64,000 nt of DNA, taken from assembly GCF_038070315.1 (NCBI RefSeq), contig NZ_JBBPCC010000026.1, forward strand, positions 52,613 to 116,612, written 5' to 3'. The stretch comes from Paenibacillus_G filicis (GTDB taxonomy: Bacteria; Bacillota; Bacilli; Paenibacillales; NBRC-103111). This document shows, one piece after another, positions 33,651-42,994 of this stretch. Within the stretch, counting starts at the first letter, position 1. Each line of letters starts with the position of its first letter. The translations under genes and the position numbers were made by a program. The notes beneath the pieces are model-generated. The model worked only from the letters and a program-made list of their open reading frames with translations. It did not search any database and was not told the origin of the DNA.

Positions 33651-34733
33651 ATGATAACCCGCAAAGAAGTAGCCGCTATGGCCGGCGTCTCCGAGGCAAC
33701 GGTATCCCGGGTGTTCAATGGTGTCGGGCCGATGAAAGAGGCAACCAAGCAGAAGGTGCTGGAGGCGGCAGCCGCGCTGAATTACCATCCGAATGCGATC
33801 GCGCAGAATTTTGCCCGGAGACGGAGCGGTAATCTAGGCGTCGTTCTTCCTTATGTTCCTAAAGTTCATATATTCTCGACCTATTATTTTGCCGAGGTGC
33901 TTAGCGGAATCGGAGAACAGGCCCGGAATTCGGGCTATGATATGCTGCTGATGTTCCGCGCTCCGGGGGAAGGCAGCGATTACAGCGGCTTCTTCCGCTC
34001 GCACAAGGTGGACGGCTGCATCATTCTCGGAGCTACGGATACGCCGCAGGAGAGGGAGGAGCTCAGGAAGCTGGAGGAATTCAGTTACCCGTACTGTCTG
34101 GTGAACCAGCAGTACCCGGGCGAGGATTTCCATCTGGTAGATGCCGATCACGTGCAGGGCAGCTATGAGGCGGTGCGTTACTTAATCGGTGAACAGCATC
34201 GCAGGATTGCCTTCCTCAACGGCTCTCCGGAGTATTCGAACAGTGCGGACCGCTGGCAGGGGTATAAGCGGGCGATGAAGGAATCGGGACTGCTGCAGCC
34301 GGAGCTGGAGCGTCCCGGCGACATGCCGGACGGGTGGTATTACGAGGGCAACTACAGCCGTAAAAGCGGGGTGGCTGCCGCACATAAGCTGGCCGCCTAC
34401 CTCGCTTCAGGAGAAATCGACGGGATATTTGCCTCCAATGACAGAATGGCGATCGGGCTGATCCAGGGCCTGCGCGAGCTGGGCTATCAGCCTGGGCAGC
34501 ATTATTCTATCATCGGCTATGACGATTCGGAAGCCTCGCGGGTCACGGATCCGCCGCTGACGACCGTAGCTGTACCTTTCTATGAGATGGGCTTTCTGGC
34601 AGCCAAGCGGGTGCTGGACAGGCTTAACGCCAATGGGCAAGAGGCTGTGATTCCTGATGCCTCTGCTCGCAGTATGCTGGATACCCGTCTCGTGATCCGT
34701 CAGTCCGTTAAGCTAAGCAGCGGGACAGACTAA
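33651..34733 (+). CDS. LacI-family transcription regulator
   Basis: A 360-residue sugar-type repressor. The HTH is ITRKEVAAMAGVSEATVSRVFNG with hinge helix YHPNAIAQNFARRRSGNLGV, followed by a periplasmic-binding-protein-like domain (about 60-340) with YDDSEASRVTDPPLTTVAVP near its end. Start is ATG 33651 behind AAGGGGTGAG. No sugar gene adjoins it, so it acts on a distant operon or is a leftover regulator. Confidence 0.9.
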   Translation: MITRKEVAAMAGVSEATVSRVFNGVGPMKEATKQKVLEAAAALNYHPNAIAQNFARRRSGNLGVVLPYVPKVHIFSTYYFAEVLSGIGEQARNSGYDMLLMFRAPGEGSDYSGFFRSHKVDGCIILGATDTPQEREELRKLEEFSYPYCLVNQQYPGEDFHLVDADHVQGSYEAVRYLIGEQHRRIAFLNGSPEYSNSADRWQGYKRAMKESGLLQPELERPGDMPDGWYYEGNYSRKSGVAAAHKLAAYLASGEIDGIFASNDRMAIGLIQGLRELGYQPGQHYSIIGYDDSEASRVTDPPLTTVAVPFYEMGFLAAKRVLDRLNANGQEAVIPDASARSMLDTRLVIRQSVKLSSGTD

Positions 34734-34736
34734 AGA

Positions 34737-34778
34737 GACAGGGAAGCGGCGGATCCTGCCGCTGCTTCATCCCTGTCC
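34737..34778. terminator. Bidirectional terminator between lacI-type gene and sspI
   Basis: GACAGGGAAGCGGCGG pairs with CCGCTGCTTCATCCCTGTC with small bulges. It lies between convergent genes, 4 bases after the lacI-type stop. Confidence 0.75.
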
Positions 34779-34799
34779 CAGGCAAGCGATGATTGCCGA

Positions 34800-35003
34800 T
34801 TAAGCCAGATGCTCCTTCAAGGTGGTAATCATAAGCGATTGCTGCTCGGAGGCGCTGTTCTTCCAGATGATCTCGAACAGCACCCCCAGTCCGGGCAGCA
34901 CACGTTCCTCGCCGTCGATGGAGTCTTGGACGATATCGAGCAGCTCTTCATCGTTTTTATCATGCATACGCTGGAGGATGGCTTGTCTTAAATTCAAATT
35001 CAT
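34800..35003 (-). CDS. sspI: Small acid-soluble spore protein I
   Basis: A 67-residue minor SASP made in the forespore. The start MNLNLRQAILQRM, the central GEERVLPGLGVLFEIIWKNS and the terminal MITTLKEHL line up with B. subtilis SspI. I start at ATG 35003, behind GAAAGGCGGA; the longer frame from 35030 is not conserved. In Bacillus it is next to an rRNA/tRNA methyltransferase gene (ysgA), and here such a gene lies about 0.9 kb away with a Ktr subunit between. Confidence 0.92.
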   Translation of the reverse strand: MNLNLRQAILQRMHDKNDEELLDIVQDSIDGEERVLPGLGVLFEIIWKNSASEQQSLMITTLKEHLA

Positions 35004-35189
35004 GGCATGGCTCCGCCTTTCACTTTTCATTCGTTACTGCCCCTATAATATGCTCCAATTGCCGCCCAATCATGCTCATGGGACTCGGCGGGAGCCCATT
35101 GGACTTCTATTCGTTGAATTCTTTATAATACTACATAGATGCATCGTACCCGCGTTATTTCTATGCTTCGCAAGGAGAGGGAGAGCGCA

Positions 35190-35849
35190 ATGAAAAAACA
35201 ATTTGCCGTTATTGGTTTGGGCCGGTTCGGCTTCAGTGTAGCCAAGACGTTGTCGAATCTCGGTTACGAGGTGATGGCGATCGACGCCAGCGAGGACCGG
35301 ATTCAGGAAGCATCTCAAGTCGTCACCCATGTCGTGCAGGCGGATTCGACCGACGAGGAGGCCATCCGGGCACTCGGACTCCGTAATTTCGATGTTGTGG
35401 TCGTTGCGATCGGCCAGGACATTCAAGCCAGCATCCTGTCGACGATCATCCTCAAGGAGATCGGAGTTCCGAAGGTCGTCGTCAAGGCGCAGACGGAGCT
35501 GCACGGCAAGGTGCTGCGCAAGGTCGGGGCGGACAAGGTGATCTACCCGGAGCGGGATATGGGTCAGCGTGTGGCGCATCATCTGATCTCCTCGAACATC
35601 ATCGATCATATCGAGCTGTCGGAGGACTACAGTATTGTAGAGATCGGGGCATCGCGGCAGATGATTGGCCGCAGCCTGAGACAGTTGGATATCCGCGCCA
35701 AGTACGGCTGCAACGTGCTGGGCATCAAGACTGGAGAGCAGATAAACATTGCGCCGAATGCCGAGGACTTGATCCGCGAACAGGATGTGCTCGTGATCGT
35801 CGGCAAAAATTCGGATTTGGAGCATTTCGAAAAAACATTCGCTGAATAG
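35190..35849 (+). CDS. Ktr/TrkA-type potassium uptake regulatory subunit (RCK)
   Basis: Cytoplasmic ring-forming subunit that gates a KtrB/KtrD potassium channel. The RCK_N domain (residues 3-125) has the nucleotide motif VIGLGRFGFSVAKTL, with acidic residue in MAIDASEDR, and RCK_C covers about 135-215 (DYSIVEIGASRQMIGRSL). Length of 219 residues is typical of KtrA/KtrC. Start is ATG 35190 with AAGGAGAGG. The membrane partner is not in this window, which fits KtrC-like singletons. Confidence 0.92.
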   Translation: MKKQFAVIGLGRFGFSVAKTLSNLGYEVMAIDASEDRIQEASQVVTHVVQADSTDEEAIRALGLRNFDVVVVAIGQDIQASILSTIILKEIGVPKVVVKAQTELHGKVLRKVGADKVIYPERDMGQRVAHHLISSNIIDHIELSEDYSIVEIGASRQMIGRSLRQLDIRAKYGCNVLGIKTGEQINIAPNAEDLIREQDVLVIVGKNSDLEHFEKTFAE

Positions 35850-35887
35850 AATAAAAGCCAACCGCTGTAGAATAGAGGGAGTAACCA

Positions 35888-36721
35888 TTGAACGACAAAC
35901 ATTCCAAGCCGCCTGAAGTGATTAGCTCGGCGCAAAATCCGCGGGTTAAGCAATGGGCCGAGCTGCAAAGCCGCAAGGGCCGCGACAAATCCGGAAGATT
36001 CATTATCGAAGGCCTGCACCTGGTGGAGGAAGCGCTGAACTCGGAGCTTGTACCGCCTGAAACAGTGGTTTATGCGGAGGACCGCAAGGCCGTCTGCGCC
36101 CCCTTGCTGGCCCGCGCGCGGGCTGCAGGGATCGAGTGTGTGGCTGTCGCCGAGTCTGTGCTTGCCAAGTGTACGGACACGCTGACGCCTCAGCCGGTAT
36201 TTGCGGTCGTGCCCAAGCTGCCTTGGCGGTTATCCGATCTGATGAAGCCTGCCGCGGCCGGCACTGCTTCCGCGCTGGTTATCGCCATCGACGGCATGCA
36301 GGATCCGGGCAATCTCGGTACGATCATCCGCAGCGCCGATGCCGTCGGCGCGACCGGAATCGTGCTGGGCAAGGGCACCGTCGATCTGTATAACCCAAAG
36401 ACCGTGCGTTCGACGATGGGCTCGCTGTTCCATCTGCCGATCGTGTCGGCGGATCTGACGGAATGCTTGCCGCAGGCTGCGGAGGCCGGGGCACAGGTAA
36501 TCGGGACCAGCCTGCAGGGTGCCGTTCCGCTGTATGATTGCGACCTGCGGCCAGCTACCTGGATCGTCATCGGCAATGAGGGACAAGGCGTGTCCGAGGC
36601 CGTCAGCGAAAGGGTCGGCCGTCATGTGCTGATCCCGATGCAGGGCCGGGCAGAGTCGCTGAACGCCGCGATGGCGGCGACGGTGATGCTGTTTGAGGCT
36701 GCGCGGCAGCGGGGATTTTAG
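35888..36721 (+). CDS. SpoU/TrmH-family RNA 2'-O-methyltransferase
   Basis: Knotted SPOUT methyltransferase acting on rRNA or tRNA ribose. The N-terminal substrate-binding domain (residues 5-100) starts with ISSAQNPRVKQWAEL, typical of TrmH/RlmB relatives. The catalytic domain has motif 1 IAIDGMQDPGNLGTIIRSAD, motif 2 IVIGNEGQGVSE and motif 3 IPMQGRAESLNAAMAA. Start is TTG with AGAGGGAG. The homologue in Bacillus (ysgA) adjoins sspI. It is the last G+C-rich core gene before the A+T-rich block. Confidence 0.92.
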   Translation: MNDKHSKPPEVISSAQNPRVKQWAELQSRKGRDKSGRFIIEGLHLVEEALNSELVPPETVVYAEDRKAVCAPLLARARAAGIECVAVAESVLAKCTDTLTPQPVFAVVPKLPWRLSDLMKPAAAGTASALVIAIDGMQDPGNLGTIIRSADAVGATGIVLGKGTVDLYNPKTVRSTMGSLFHLPIVSADLTECLPQAAEAGAQVIGTSLQGAVPLYDCDLRPATWIVIGNEGQGVSEAVSERVGRHVLIPMQGRAESLNAAMAATVMLFEAARQRGF

Positions 36722-37193
36722 CGAAACCGTAATTCCTGTCCATTGTAAGCTGTCATTCACTTTGGCAGTAATTGTAACGTCATTTGGCAGTCAGCCGTAC
36801 CGATTTTTTGTCATAAAAATTGCCCTATAATTTTCGTGCAAACCTCTGGTACTACTGCATTCTTTACGTACAGTGCTACCCAGAGATCACCAGAAAGATC
36901 TCTCTGGAACATTTCGAAAAACAACATGCTAGCTATTATAAAAAGCAGCCGTTCCCAATCGGGATGGCTGCTTTTTGCATGACGAATCACTGTTGTTCGG
37001 CTACATTTTTGTTTACTCTACGAATTCGGAGACAGCTTGCCTACCTCTTTCATTCTTTTCTTTGATAGCTTGAATTTCGTCAGATGAAATATCAATGAAA
37101 TTAATAATCATGAAATCCTAGCAAAAATTTCTTTATTACTTGCATAAAAACACACTGTTCAAGTAATAATATGGAAAATTTTTAAGGAGTTTT
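36722..37193. other. Spacer at the left edge of the A+T-rich block
   Basis: About 470 bases without a convincing gene. It contains a strong terminator (36940-36976) and then a sharply A+T-rich stretch leading to ger operon 2. An 81-codon frame across the terminator is not credible. No integrase, tRNA or direct-repeat attachment site is visible. Confidence 0.5.
36940..36976 (+). terminator. Strong intrinsic terminator
   Basis: AAAAAGCAGCCGTTCCC and GGGATGGCTGCTTTTT form a nearly perfect 16-base stem with an AATC loop, 218 bases after the methyltransferase stop. The flanking A and T runs allow use in either direction. Confidence 0.88.
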
Positions 37194-38690
37194 GTGAACA
37201 TGATTTCTTCGCTGAGTTCGGGTACCTATCCTCAAGAAATGATTAGCGCGGACATAGCGGGGAATGAAGCGTTGCTCCGGCGTGTTTTTGAAGATTGTTT
37301 CGACGTCGCCTTTCAACGGGTCGATTTGTCTGATGAATGTTCGATTCTTATGGTATATATCGATGGAATGATCGACAAGAATGTATTCAAATCAACGTTA
37401 TTCCAATCATGGATTGTGGAAAAAATTGGGTTAGTTAAGGAGGGGAAAGTCGATTATCCGACTCTGAAAGATCATTTTGCAGCAGTACGCCCGATTCAAA
37501 ACGAAAATCGTCTACAGGTAATCATCGAATCCATCTTGCGAGCTTATCTGGCTATCTTTGTCGATGGTCAACCGAAAGCAATTCTCCTGGAAACGTCTGA
37601 TTGGGAGCACCGGGGAGTGGAAGAGCCGGCCTCCGAGATAACCATACGTGGGCCTAGAGAGAGCTTTACCGAGATGCTTCAAACGAATACAAGCTTAATT
37701 CGCCGAAGAATTCAGACGCCAAAACTAAAGCTTGAATCCGTCGTCCTCGGCACTATTTCCAAAACGAGAGTCGTTATCGCCTACGTGGAGGGACAAGCAC
37801 CTCGAGACTTAGTCGAACTCATCAAACATCGAGTATCCGGCATTCGGGTGGACATGGTGCTCGATTCCGGCTACATTGAAGAATTCATCGAAGACAAATC
37901 ATTCACCCCTTTCCCTCAAGTCATGAATACCGAGCGTCCAGATATTGTAGCTGCTAACCTAGTTGAAGGAAAAGTCGCTATATTAACAGACGGAACACCT
38001 CAAGCCCTTATCGTACCGATGACGTTCTGGATGACATTTCAAGCGGCCGAAGATTATTTCGAACGATTTTTATATTCCACTCTGCTTAGATGGACCCGTT
38101 TCATTCTGTTCTCTATTTCCTTATACCTTCCTTCGATGTACGTGGCGATTACGACGTTCCATCCGTCGTTGCTTCCGACAAACTTCTTGCTAAGCATCAC
38201 GTCGGCTCGCGAAGGCGTTCCTTTCCCGGCCGTCATCGAGGCACTGTTGATGGAGTTTCTGTTCGAAGGCTTACGCGAGGCTGGAGTTCGCTTGCCAAGA
38301 GCCGCCGGCTCAGCTGTCAGCATTGTCGGCGCCTTAGTTATCGGGGAAGCCTCAGTCCAAGCGGGAATCGTTTCCGCTCCAATGGTTATCATTGTCTCTC
38401 TAACTGGGATAGCATCGTTTGCGATTCCCCGTTACAACATGGGTATCGCCTTCCGAATTCTTCGTTTTCCAATCCTTATTATTTCAGGGGCGCTTGGCTT
38501 ATTCGGAATCACCATGATGAGCATCATCATCTTGATCCACCTGGTCAGGTTAGAGTCGTTCGGTGTCCCTTATTTAACACCGATTGCTCCTTTTCAACCC
38601 AACCAAATCAAAGATGTTCTTATACGCGCTCCCTGGTGGAAAATGATTTCTCATAAAGCCTTAATTATTGGAAAACCCAGGCGGAGGTAA
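37194..38690 (+). CDS. GerA-type germination protein, ger operon 2
   Basis: A subunit of a second germinant receptor, 498 residues. The soluble N-terminal part carries TNTSLIRRRIQTPKLKLES and VLDSGYIEEFIEDKSFTPFP, and the membrane part has TSAREGVPFPAVIEALLMEF followed by GLREAGVRLPRAAGSAVSIV. Start is GTG 37194 with TAAGGAG six bases upstream; ATG 37200 is an alternative. Compared with ger operon 1, base composition is A+T-richer and the gene order is A-C-B, so this operon is not a recent tandem copy of the first. Confidence 0.92.
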   Translation: MNMISSLSSGTYPQEMISADIAGNEALLRRVFEDCFDVAFQRVDLSDECSILMVYIDGMIDKNVFKSTLFQSWIVEKIGLVKEGKVDYPTLKDHFAAVRPIQNENRLQVIIESILRAYLAIFVDGQPKAILLETSDWEHRGVEEPASEITIRGPRESFTEMLQTNTSLIRRRIQTPKLKLESVVLGTISKTRVVIAYVEGQAPRDLVELIKHRVSGIRVDMVLDSGYIEEFIEDKSFTPFPQVMNTERPDIVAANLVEGKVAILTDGTPQALIVPMTFWMTFQAAEDYFERFLYSTLLRWTRFILFSISLYLPSMYVAITTFHPSLLPTNFLLSITSAREGVPFPAVIEALLMEFLFEGLREAGVRLPRAAGSAVSIVGALVIGEASVQAGIVSAPMVIIVSLTGIASFAIPRYNMGIAFRILRFPILIISGALGLFGITMMSIIILIHLVRLESFGVPYLTPIAPFQPNQIKDVLIRAPWWKMISHKALIIGKPRRR

Positions 38691-38691
38691 C

Positions 38692-39849
38692 ATGCGAATC
38701 AAAAAAGCTGGCTTGCTATTCGCGGCCATCCTTCTTCTACTTCCGTTAACTGGATGTTGGGATCGACGCGAATTGAACGACCGATTATTTGATTTGGGTT
38801 CCGGTATCGATTTTCTCAATGACGGAAATATATTGTTAATCGGACAATTCATGATTCCGCTTGAATCCAAAGGAACTGGTGCAGGAGAGAAAAAATCTTA
38901 TTTCATCGAGACGGGTACCGGGAAAACCTTACCTGAATGTATCTTTGATTTGCAGATAAAATTATCCCGAAATATAACCCGTGGTCACCGGCGTAACATC
39001 TATTTTGGAGAAGATACGGCGAAGGCAGGTATCTCGGATATCATGGACTCGATCACCAGGGACCCCGATAGCCGGCTCAAAACAGATATATGGGTCGTGA
39101 AGGGGAAGAACGCCCTTGAGTTTATGCAAATGTCTTATCCGCTCGAAAAAATGCCTGTCATCGCTACTTCAAAAATTAGAGAGAACATCGGCAAGCAAAT
39201 CGGCAATTCGCTTCTTGAGTTTTTAATCGAGTCAAACGCTGAAGGAAGCGGTCCTACACTTCCTGCCCTCGATATTCAGTACGATCCGAAACTCCAAAAA
39301 AAAACATTTCGTATTTACGGCCGTGCAATTCTTAACCGTAAACAGCAATTAGTCGGCTATTTCGATGCGTTGGAATCTGCTTATCGGTTATGGATCGTTA
39401 AAGAAACAAAACGCATGCCGGTAACAGTGCCCGTGTCGTCAAACAGAAAAGGAACGTTCAGCGTCGAAATCCAACGAACAAGATGCAAGGTACACACTGA
39501 AATTGAGGGCGACCGGGTAAAAATCGACGTCACATTAAATGGCAACGCTACTATACAGGAGAGCAACACGACGTTGGAGCTTCGAAATGTCGAAAATTTG
39601 CGAAATTACGAAGAGGAGTTGAACAGCCATATCGAAAAGGCCATGTTGAATATGATACAGAAAGCGCAAAAGCAGTTTCATATTGATGTGTTCCATTTCG
39701 GAAGAGCAATCAGCCGACAGCATCCCAGAGAGTGGAGAGATCTGAGCTCCCGATGGGAGCAAGAGTTTACAGATGCACAAATTACCGTTCATTCACGTGT
39801 GAAAATAAAGCGAATTGGACTCCAAGGGCCACCTCCATATATCGAATAA
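38692..39849 (+). CDS. Ger(x)C-family germination lipoprotein, ger operon 2
   Basis: C subunit, 385 residues. The signal ends in lipobox LTGC near residue 22, followed directly by WDRRELNDRLFDLGSGIDF, the classic Ger(x)C start. ITRGHRRNIYFGEDTAKAGI and the C-terminal FHFGRAISRQHPREWRDL are conserved family blocks. The ATG lies one base after the gerA stop, with GGCGGAGG as ribosome site. It is placed between the A and B genes. Confidence 0.93.
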   Translation: MRIKKAGLLFAAILLLLPLTGCWDRRELNDRLFDLGSGIDFLNDGNILLIGQFMIPLESKGTGAGEKKSYFIETGTGKTLPECIFDLQIKLSRNITRGHRRNIYFGEDTAKAGISDIMDSITRDPDSRLKTDIWVVKGKNALEFMQMSYPLEKMPVIATSKIRENIGKQIGNSLLEFLIESNAEGSGPTLPALDIQYDPKLQKKTFRIYGRAILNRKQQLVGYFDALESAYRLWIVKETKRMPVTVPVSSNRKGTFSVEIQRTRCKVHTEIEGDRVKIDVTLNGNATIQESNTTLELRNVENLRNYEEELNSHIEKAMLNMIQKAQKQFHIDVFHFGRAISRQHPREWRDLSSRWEQEFTDAQITVHSRVKIKRIGLQGPPPYIE

Positions 39850-39867
39850 ACAGTTAAGGAGCTAGAG

Positions 39868-40947
39868 ATGAAGCTGACGAAATATCAATATTTTTGGCTA
39901 TTACTTTCGATGGAAATCACAACTTTGCTGCTAGCACCCAGCATTACATTCGAAGAAGCTAAACAAGGCGCACCAATGGCCATGTTTTTCGCTGGTGCGG
40001 CATCCATGGTTGTTGCCTATATCGCGATTAAATTAAGCCTTCTCTATCCAGAGGAAACGTTTGTGGAATACGTCCCCAAAATCATAGGTAAATGGTTGGG
40101 CAAAACGATGATCTTCGCGTATCTGCTTCTTTGGATTTTCACAGCAGGCATGATCTTGCGACAATATGCGGATTTTGTTCATTCCGCCTTATTTATGGAT
40201 ACTCCATTTTGGCTCATCGTCCTATTCATGGCTTTTGTTATGGTATACGCGGTGTATGGAGGTCTCCATATCGTCGGACGTTGCAGTGAAGTCATCGGAC
40301 CTCTCATCATCTTTAACATAACTGTATTCAAGATCCTAACCATCGTTAATTATCGCCCAGAACGTATTCTTCCACTCTTACCTTTCGAGGGCTTTATGCC
40401 GGTGTTACAAGGCAGCACGTTGGCTGCTTCTTACTTGAGCGAATCATTTATGATTGTGATGCTGGTCGCCTTCCTTACAGATAAAAAAAAGGCATTGTCC
40501 TCCGGATTGTGGGGGGTGGGAATCGCCGCGGTTATCCTTATTACCGGTGTCATCGACGTGCTGCTTATCATGGACAATGCCGTTCCAGCCAAGCTCCTGT
40601 ATCCCATTTATTACATCACTCAATACATTTCCATCTTGGGATTCATTCAAAACCTCGATATTTTGTTGGTCGTTGGTACGATCTTTAGTTTTTTCATCAA
40701 ACTATGCCTCTACATGTTTATGACTAGTTACGGAGCGGCTCAGTTGTTTCATATCAGGAAATGGCAGAACTTGATTGGGATCGTCGGCATCTTGATCATA
40801 GCTGTCGCCCTATTTCCAAGAAATGTGGACGAGTCTCAAATCAATTACCCTCAATTCTGGAGAAATATCGCCTTCCCTATTTTTCTATTCGGAATTCCAC
40901 TATTGCTATGGATGATCGGAAAAGCTCGAAATCGGATGAAAAGTTAA
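39868..40947 (+). CDS. GerB-type germination permease, ger operon 2
   Basis: Membrane subunit with about ten helices, 359 residues. The start MKLTKYQYFWLLLSMEITT and early PSITFEEAKQGAPMAMFFAG match GerB permeases; YGGLHIVGRCSEVIGPLII and FLTDKKKA in the middle are further family features. TTAAGGAGC precedes the ATG, 18 bases after the gerC stop. Last gene of the operon; no clear terminator is seen before the Ohr gene. Confidence 0.92.
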   Translation: MKLTKYQYFWLLLSMEITTLLLAPSITFEEAKQGAPMAMFFAGAASMVVAYIAIKLSLLYPEETFVEYVPKIIGKWLGKTMIFAYLLLWIFTAGMILRQYADFVHSALFMDTPFWLIVLFMAFVMVYAVYGGLHIVGRCSEVIGPLIIFNITVFKILTIVNYRPERILPLLPFEGFMPVLQGSTLAASYLSESFMIVMLVAFLTDKKKALSSGLWGVGIAAVILITGVIDVLLIMDNAVPAKLLYPIYYITQYISILGFIQNLDILLVVGTIFSFFIKLCLYMFMTSYGAAQLFHIRKWQNLIGIVGILIIAVALFPRNVDESQINYPQFWRNIAFPIFLFGIPLLLWMIGKARNRMKS

Positions 40948-41090
40948 TTTTGTCATACTAGTGTTGCCGATGAACAATCAAAATGCCATTCCTCGAATAA
41001 AGTTACACCGCACATTATGAAAACAAACGCATAGGAACCTCATGTCATAAGCATACTAAAGGTTCTATATCGTAAAGGAGAGTTGCTAAA

Positions 41091-41522
41091 ATGAATATAA
41101 TGGAAAAGAAATTGTACACAGCTACCGTAAATGTAGAAGGCGGAAGGGAAGGCAAGGCGGTATCCAGCGATGGTGCTCTTGATCTGGACCTAAAAGTTCC
41201 CCGAGAATTAGGAGGACCCGGCGGACACGGAAGCAACCCGGAGCAATTGTTCGCAGCTGGTTTTGGCGCATGCTTTGAAGGTGCGATAGGCGTTGTTCTG
41301 AGGAAAAAGAGAATGAAATCGGAAGGTACAAAAATAACATCGCATGTTACGATTGGCAAGGATGTAAACGATGGCTTTGTCTTGTCCGTATACATGGACG
41401 TCTCTATTAAGGGTGTAGAGATGAGCGTCGCGAAACAAGTCGTCGAGGAAGCTCATGATGTTTGCCCTTATTCCCGAGCAACCCGCGGTAATATCGAAGT
41501 GATCACGACCGTAGTAGATTAA
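41091..41522 (+). CDS. ohr: Organic hydroperoxide resistance protein (Ohr/OsmC family)
   Basis: Thiol peroxidase that reduces organic hydroperoxides. The two catalytic Cys motifs are intact: FGACFEGAIG near residue 58 and DVCPYSRATRGN near residue 122; the reactive-site Arg/Glu partners sit in the KVPRELGGPG segment. Length of 143 residues is typical. AAAGGAG is ten bases before ATG 41091; ATG 41100 is possible. No OhrR-type regulator adjoins it. It opens a cluster of oxidative and xenobiotic-type genes. Confidence 0.93.
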   Translation: MNIMEKKLYTATVNVEGGREGKAVSSDGALDLDLKVPRELGGPGGHGSNPEQLFAAGFGACFEGAIGVVLRKKRMKSEGTKITSHVTIGKDVNDGFVLSVYMDVSIKGVEMSVAKQVVEEAHDVCPYSRATRGNIEVITTVVD

Positions 41523-41788
41523 TCTCTGTGCACCATCGACTACGTGAAGGGACATACACCTACGCGAAAGATCTGAATCTGCTCGCGTTGAAAAAATCGG
41601 TGTGCTTGGGCAAGCTTCACTTCGTTCTTGATCTTTATGGTTCGTCCTTCGCAGGGTATCCGGCGGGGGTGTTTTTCTTTTTCGTGGAATAATTTACGCG
41701 CTGATTCGATATTCCGCATAATGTATGGTCCATTGACGAAACCTATAGCGAAATTTACTTTCAACAGGAAAGTGAGGAATATTGAGTA

Positions 41789-42403
41789 ATGACAAAAACC
41801 TACGATAAAGGAATTACGGGCTTATTATTGGTTGACCCCTATAATGACTTCTTATCTACGGAAGGTAAAGCTTATCCTCGTCACAAAGAAATATCGGAAT
41901 CCGTAAACTTGCTCGGACATCTAAAAGCTACCGTTGATAAGGCTCGAAAAGTCGGTATCCGTGTTTTTTATGTTCCCCATCACCGATCTGAACCGGATGA
42001 TTTCGATACTTGGTTATATCCAAATCCTAATCAGGTCAGAGCCAAAAAATCTCAAATATTTGCAAAAGGTTCATGGGGTGGGGAATTTCATCCCGATTTT
42101 CAACCTCAAAAGGGCGACGTGATGATCAAAGAGCATTGGTCTAGCAGCGGATTTGCGAACACGGACTTGGATCATCAACTGAAAATGCATGGCTTACAAA
42201 AGATTATCATTATCGGTTTGTTAGCCAATACATGCATCGAAGCGACCGCACGCTTCGGTTCTGAGCTGGGTTACCATGTTACTCTGGTTAAAGACGCTAC
42301 AGCGGCTTATAGCAAAGAGGCTATGCACTCGGCGCATGAAGTTAATGGGCCTACGTTTGCTCACGCTATTGTAACAACGGAAGAACTTCTTGCTCTACTG
42401 TAA
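41789..42403 (+). CDS. Isochorismatase-family cysteine hydrolase, copy 1
   Basis: Predicted amidohydrolase of the isochorismatase/nicotinamidase superfamily, 204 residues. The triad is present: Asp in LLVDPYNDF, Lys in VMIKEHW and Cys in ANTCIEATARFG. Two further copies lie at 44004 and 45793 and share long identical blocks from HPDFQPQ to TTEELLA. It is followed 42 bases later by a gene of unknown family that is itself duplicated at 47975. The 265 bases before it hold no supported gene. The substrate is unknown; metal-binding Asp/His positions look nicotinamidase-unlike. Confidence 0.9.
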   Translation: MTKTYDKGITGLLLVDPYNDFLSTEGKAYPRHKEISESVNLLGHLKATVDKARKVGIRVFYVPHHRSEPDDFDTWLYPNPNQVRAKKSQIFAKGSWGGEFHPDFQPQKGDVMIKEHWSSSGFANTDLDHQLKMHGLQKIIIIGLLANTCIEATARFGSELGYHVTLVKDATAAYSKEAMHSAHEVNGPTFAHAIVTTEELLALL

Positions 42404-42445
42404 ACGATCTGGGCGAAAGCATTACTATTAAGAGGAGGCTTACTT

Positions 42446-42994
42446 ATGTCTAAGATTCGCGAAGACCTAACTCTCGCAAAGTCGAGCTTTAGTCACATTA
42501 TCGACGTTCCGGTGGAAAAAGTAGATATTGGACAATGGATGTTTTCGCTTTCCGAAGCCGAATATCAACGTTGCTGTCCCCCGGACCATATTGCGATAGG
42601 AACAACCAAGACAGAAGACGGACGTCCAATGTCTATAAACGTGGAGAAAATCGGCACCAGTCTCTCGATCCAGCATTATGTCGGAGAGGTCGTCGAAAAA
42701 CATAAATGCCGGATGGTCTCCACAACCGATATCTTTATTTCGAACGAGCAGCGAACCCAAATGAAAGTGATTTGGGAGCTTAGCGTAAAACCCGTCAACG
42801 CCGATCAAACCGAATTTACGAATTTCGTGGTGACCCATCCGTCGGAAGATTTATTAAGTATTTTTGAGAATCAGGGACTTACGTTTGAGCAGGCGTCCGC
42901 GTCCCGTCAAAAAATATCGGAAGATCACAATAGACGAGAGGCGCCTCTTTTCGCAGAAAGTATCGCACGCGCTGCACGTGGAGGAGTGCATTAG
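42446..42994 (+). CDS. Unrecognised 182-aa protein, copy A (duplicated family)
   Basis: A soluble protein without signal peptide or membrane helix. Prominent conserved blocks shared with copy B at 47975 are EYQRCCPPDHIA, then GRPMSINVE, QHYVGEVV, CRMVST, VIWELSVK and PLFAESIARAA. The alternating beta pattern with a long C-terminal helix is compatible with a START/SRPBCC ligand-binding fold, but this is a guess. The ribosome site is AGAGGAGG. It follows cysteine hydrolase copy 1 and is probably co-transcribed. Confidence 0.75.
   Translation: MSKIREDLTLAKSSFSHIIDVPVEKVDIGQWMFSLSEAEYQRCCPPDHIAIGTTKTEDGRPMSINVEKIGTSLSIQHYVGEVVEKHKCRMVSTTDIFISNEQRTQMKVIWELSVKPVNADQTEFTNFVVTHPSEDLLSIFENQGLTFEQASASRQKISEDHNRREAPLFAESIARAARGGVH

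Noticed and set aside
36820..37065. An 81-codon frame near the left edge of the accessory block
   Set aside because: It reads through a strong intrinsic terminator at 36940-36976 and lacks a ribosome site.
41540..41764. A 74-codon minus-strand frame between ohr and the first cysteine hydrolase
   Set aside because: No ribosome site and no motif; it would overlap the promoter region of the hydrolase gene. A decayed gene remnant cannot be excluded but is not supported.
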